Source of the DNA: Nitrospirota bacterium
GTDB taxonomy: Bacteria; Nitrospirota; Thermodesulfovibrionia; Thermodesulfovibrionales; Dissulfurispiraceae
Direction: 5' to 3'
Assembly (NCBI GenBank): GCA_016212685.1
Contig: JACREW010000058.1
Span: 1 to 8,332, forward strand
DNA length: 8,332 nt
The notes beneath the pieces are model-generated. The model ran no database searches. It was given only the letters and a program-made list of their open reading frames with translations, and had not been told where the DNA came from. Position 1 is the first letter of the stretch, and each line of letters starts with the position of its first letter. The position numbers and the translations under genes were made by a program. Of this stretch, positions 7,102-8,332 are shown in pieces.

Positions 7102-7300
7102 GGCATGGCTGGCATGGATGAAAAGCCTCTATCAGCGATGCCTTAACGCTGAACCCTCCCGCCATTTAAAGGCACTTTCAGTATCACCTTTACATTAAAC
7201 AACGCCCCCTCCGACTCCCCCTCTTATTTTAAGAGGGGGATGGGGGGAGTTAATAATTTTATCGCATTGATAGAGGTTTTGAAGCCGTGCCTGCCGTGCC
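7102..7300. repeat. MITE-like element with ~38-bp terminal inverted repeats and a central GC hairpin
   Basis: Left arm 7102-7139 and right arm 7261-7300 are inverted complements over nearly their whole length. The common pattern is GGCAyGGCwGGCAyGG, a short variable stretch, then AAArCCTCTATCA and GCGAT; the right arm has a 2-base insertion. The ~120-bp interior carries a perfect hairpin and no gene. No target duplication is obvious. The element fills most of the 332-base gap between the two divergent genes (starts at 7048 and 7381) and ends 14 bases before the -35 box of the perR promoter. Confidence 0.7.
7217..7239. repeat. Perfect 10-bp GC-rich hairpin in the MITE-like element
   Basis: CCCCCTCTTA (7217-7226) and TAAGAGGGGG (7230-7239) are perfect inverted complements around a TTT loop. 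Further C-rich (7205-7212) and G-rich (7242-7248) flanks allow the stem to extend imperfectly. There is no U-tract after either end, so a terminator role is not supported. The C-run/G-run form is that of REP-type dispersed palindromes. Confidence 0.75.
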
Positions 7301-7314
7301 CTTTTAAAAAACAC

Positions 7315-7342
7315 TTGACAATAATAATTATAATTTGATAAA
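7315..7342 (+). promoter_or_regulatory. Promoter of the perR gene
   Basis: TTGACA (7315-7320) is a perfect -35 box. The best -10 at a legal distance is GATAAA (7337-7342) after 16 bases; a perfect TATAAT at 7329-7334 is too close to pair with it. The predicted start near 7349 lies inside palindromes that could be operators. Confidence 0.55.
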
Positions 7343-7365
7343 CTTTATTCGTAAAGAATAATTCT
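7326..7365 (+). promoter_or_regulatory. Candidate PerR/Fur operator palindromes over the perR promoter
   Basis: Three AT-rich palindromes cluster here: AATTATAATT (7326-7335), TTATTC-N5-GAATAA (7345-7361) and AGAATAATTCT (7355-7365). The first contains TTATAAT (7328-7334), an exact half of the PerR box TTATAATnATTATAA. The adjoining TTGATAA matches the other half at 5 of 7 positions but without the 1-base spacer. The position over the -10 and start point suits autorepression. Assignment to PerR is inference. Confidence 0.4.
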
Positions 7366-7380
7366 AAACAATGGAGCGCG

Positions 7381-7782
7381 ATGGAAAAATACAAAGACAT
7401 AGGATTCAAGCTCACGCCCCAGAGGCTTGCGATACTCGATCACCTCGACGGCAATAAAGAGCACCCTTCGGCCGAAGATATTTACAAAGCGGTCTCGAAA
7501 CAGTTTCCGACCATGTCCTTTGCGACCGTCTATAACACCCTTGAAACGCTGAGACAAAAGGGCGGCGTGATCGAACTCACCATTGACCCGGGCAAAAAAC
7601 GGTTCGACCCCAATATTGAGCCTCATCATCATTTAATATGCATAAAGTGCAAGCGGATAGCGGATATTCACGGGAACTATAAACTCACAGTGCCGAACAG
7701 GGAGCGGGCTGATTTTGAAATAGTAGGCAATCACATAGAATTCTACGGCATATGCCCAAAGTGCAAAGCTGTTAAGAATTAG
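7381..7782 (+). CDS. perR: Fur-family regulator of the PerR (peroxide-sensing) type
   Basis: The 133-residue protein has the Fur-family winged helix (~10-75; LTPQRLAIL, HPSAEDIY, SFATVYNTLETL) and a C-terminal dimerisation domain with two CxxC pairs (C87/C90 and C125/C128) for structural zinc. The five residues matching the regulatory metal ligands of Bacillus PerR are all present with the same spacing: H28, D76, H82, H84 and D95 (H37, D85, H91, H93, D104 in Bacillus subtilis). In PerR, Fe-catalysed oxidation of two of these histidines releases DNA. The HIEFYGICPKC ending also resembles PerR. GGAG (7373-7376) precedes the ATG by four bases. The peroxiredoxin gene starts 55 bases downstream on the same strand, which supports a peroxide-response role. 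Fur or Zur is less likely. Confidence 0.85.
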   Translation: MEKYKDIGFKLTPQRLAILDHLDGNKEHPSAEDIYKAVSKQFPTMSFATVYNTLETLRQKGGVIELTIDPGKKRFDPNIEPHHHLICIKCKRIADIHGNYKLTVPNRERADFEIVGNHIEFYGICPKCKAVKN

Positions 7783-7789
7783 TGGCTCT

Positions 7790-7804
7790 GGAGTCTTTGA
7801 CTCC
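7790..7804 (+). promoter_or_regulatory. Small hairpin between perR and the peroxiredoxin gene
   Basis: GGAGTC-TTT-GACTCC is a perfect 6-bp stem with a 3-base loop, 8 bases after the perR stop and 20 bases before the next Shine-Dalgarno. It is followed by TAAATTTT, a poor U-tract. It could be a weak terminator, an attenuator or a processing site that sets the relative expression of the two genes. Confidence 0.4.
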
Positions 7805-7837
7805 TAAATTTTACAAACAAATAGAAGGAGGATTCAT

Positions 7838-8332
7838 ATGAGTGAAACATGTTGCTGCGGCATTCAAGTGGGACAGACTGTCCCGGATTTCAAGCTTGAA
7901 ACATTTGAGCCTACAAAGGGGGATTTCGGAGAAATAGGCCTCGAGGCATTAAAGGCAAACAAAAAATGGACGATACTATTCTTCTATCCTGCTGCGTTCA
8001 CCTTTGTCTGAGCCACCGAGTTCGCTGCTCTGGCAGAGCAGTATGACAGATTCAAAAAAATGGGCGCCGAAGTGATAACCATCAGCGCCGACACAAAATT
8101 CGTACAGCTTGCGTGGCAAAGAGAGGAGAAGATGCTTAAGGACGTCAAATATCCTATGGCATCAGACCCGACAGGAAAGATTGCGAGGATGTTCGGCGTG
8201 TATGACGAAAATACAGGACTCGCCCTGAGAGGTACGTTCATTATAAATCCCCACGGACAACTCCTCAATGCGGAAGTAAACTTCTATAACATGGGCAGAA
8301 ATATCGACGAACTGATGAGAAAGTTCAAGGCA
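7838..8332 (+). CDS. Selenocysteine-containing AhpC/TSA peroxiredoxin, 3' end outside the window
   Basis: From ATG 7838 (AAGGAGG at 7825-7831) the frame encodes a typical AhpC-like peroxiredoxin for 165 codons to the window edge, broken only by TGA at 8009-8011, codon 58. Context is FFYPAAFTFV-U-ATEFAAL; in family members this is the FTFVC(P)TE peroxidatic cysteine. Downstream sequence is fully conserved in style: GAEVITISADT, YPMASDPTG, ARMFGVYDENTGLALRGTFIINPHG and NFYNMGRNIDELM. Hence UGA is very probably selenocysteine (Sec58), reducing peroxides with selenol chemistry in the cytoplasm. A hairpin follows at the right distance. Three consecutive cysteines lie at 5-7; any resolving cysteine would lie beyond the window. 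A nonsense mutation or sequencing error at TGC/TGT is the alternative, but the rest of the frame shows no decay. Confidence 0.88.
8009..8047 (+). promoter_or_regulatory. UGA (Sec) codon with bacterial SECIS-like hairpin
   Basis: TGA is at 8009-8011. CTGCTC (8025-8030) and GAGCAG (8036-8041) form a perfect stem around TGGCA; an inner U-A pair would leave a GGC loop. The stem extends by G8024-U8042 and, with small bulges, by pairs reaching 8020-8047. The apical loop starts 19 nt after the UGA and has G among its first two bases. Both agree with the known bacterial SECIS rules (loop about 16-37 nt from UGA, a G at the loop start for SelB). All of it is also coding sequence. Confidence 0.75.

Noticed and set aside
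7984..8268. Minus-strand open frame of 94 codons opposite the peroxiredoxin
   Set aside because: It is the antisense of conserved peroxiredoxin sequence on both sides of the UGA and has no motif of its own.
7838..8332. Peroxiredoxin as a pseudogene with a premature stop
   Set aside because: The stop falls precisely on the catalytic Cys codon, the frame continues conserved for over 100 codons, the ribosome site is strong and a SECIS-like hairpin follows. Random inactivation would rarely satisfy all four.

Overview
The window (about 8.3 kb, moderate GC) looks like chromosomal DNA of a Gram-negative, lipopolysaccharide-producing bacterium that makes selenoproteins. LPS inner-core heptose genes imply an outer membrane. 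An in-frame UGA at a catalytic position with a hairpin just after it implies selenocysteine insertion. An anaerobic or microaerophilic lineage such as Nitrospirota or Desulfobacterota would fit, but that placement is inference from gene content and style, with low confidence.

Layout from left to right. The 3' part of a 2-oxoacid dehydrogenase E1 beta gene (2-529, +) is followed by an inverted-repeat element holding short tandem repeats (534-678). A TraB/GumN-family protein lies on the minus strand (748-1647). Its strong extended -10 promoter is divergent from the promoter of the E2 acyltransferase gene (1818-2975, +). So the E1 beta and E2 genes, normally adjacent, are separated here by an oppositely oriented gene. 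A tRNA-Ser(UGA) follows on the minus strand (3086-3175). A gene-free stretch (3176-3614) contains a second inverted-repeat element (3424-3589).

A minus-strand cluster is transcribed leftward from 7048 to 3615. It encodes a fused heptosyltransferase II/heptose-bisphosphate phosphatase (WaaF-GmhB), heptosyltransferase I (WaaC-like), a small secreted CAP-domain protein and a PPC (DUF296) protein. The first three overlap each other, so they are probably one operon for LPS inner-core assembly with accessory genes at its end.

A third, MITE-like element (7102-7300) has roughly 38-bp terminal inverted repeats and a central perfect GC-rich hairpin. It sits between the LPS cluster and an oxidative-stress pair on the plus strand. 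That pair is a PerR-type peroxide regulator (7381-7782) and an AhpC-like peroxiredoxin (7838 to the window end). The peroxidatic cysteine codon of the peroxiredoxin is UGA at codon 58, in an otherwise intact frame, with a plausible bacterial SECIS hairpin 19 nt downstream. Conventional gene calling would miss or split this gene. A PerR sensor beside a selenocysteine peroxiredoxin is the most interesting finding in the window.
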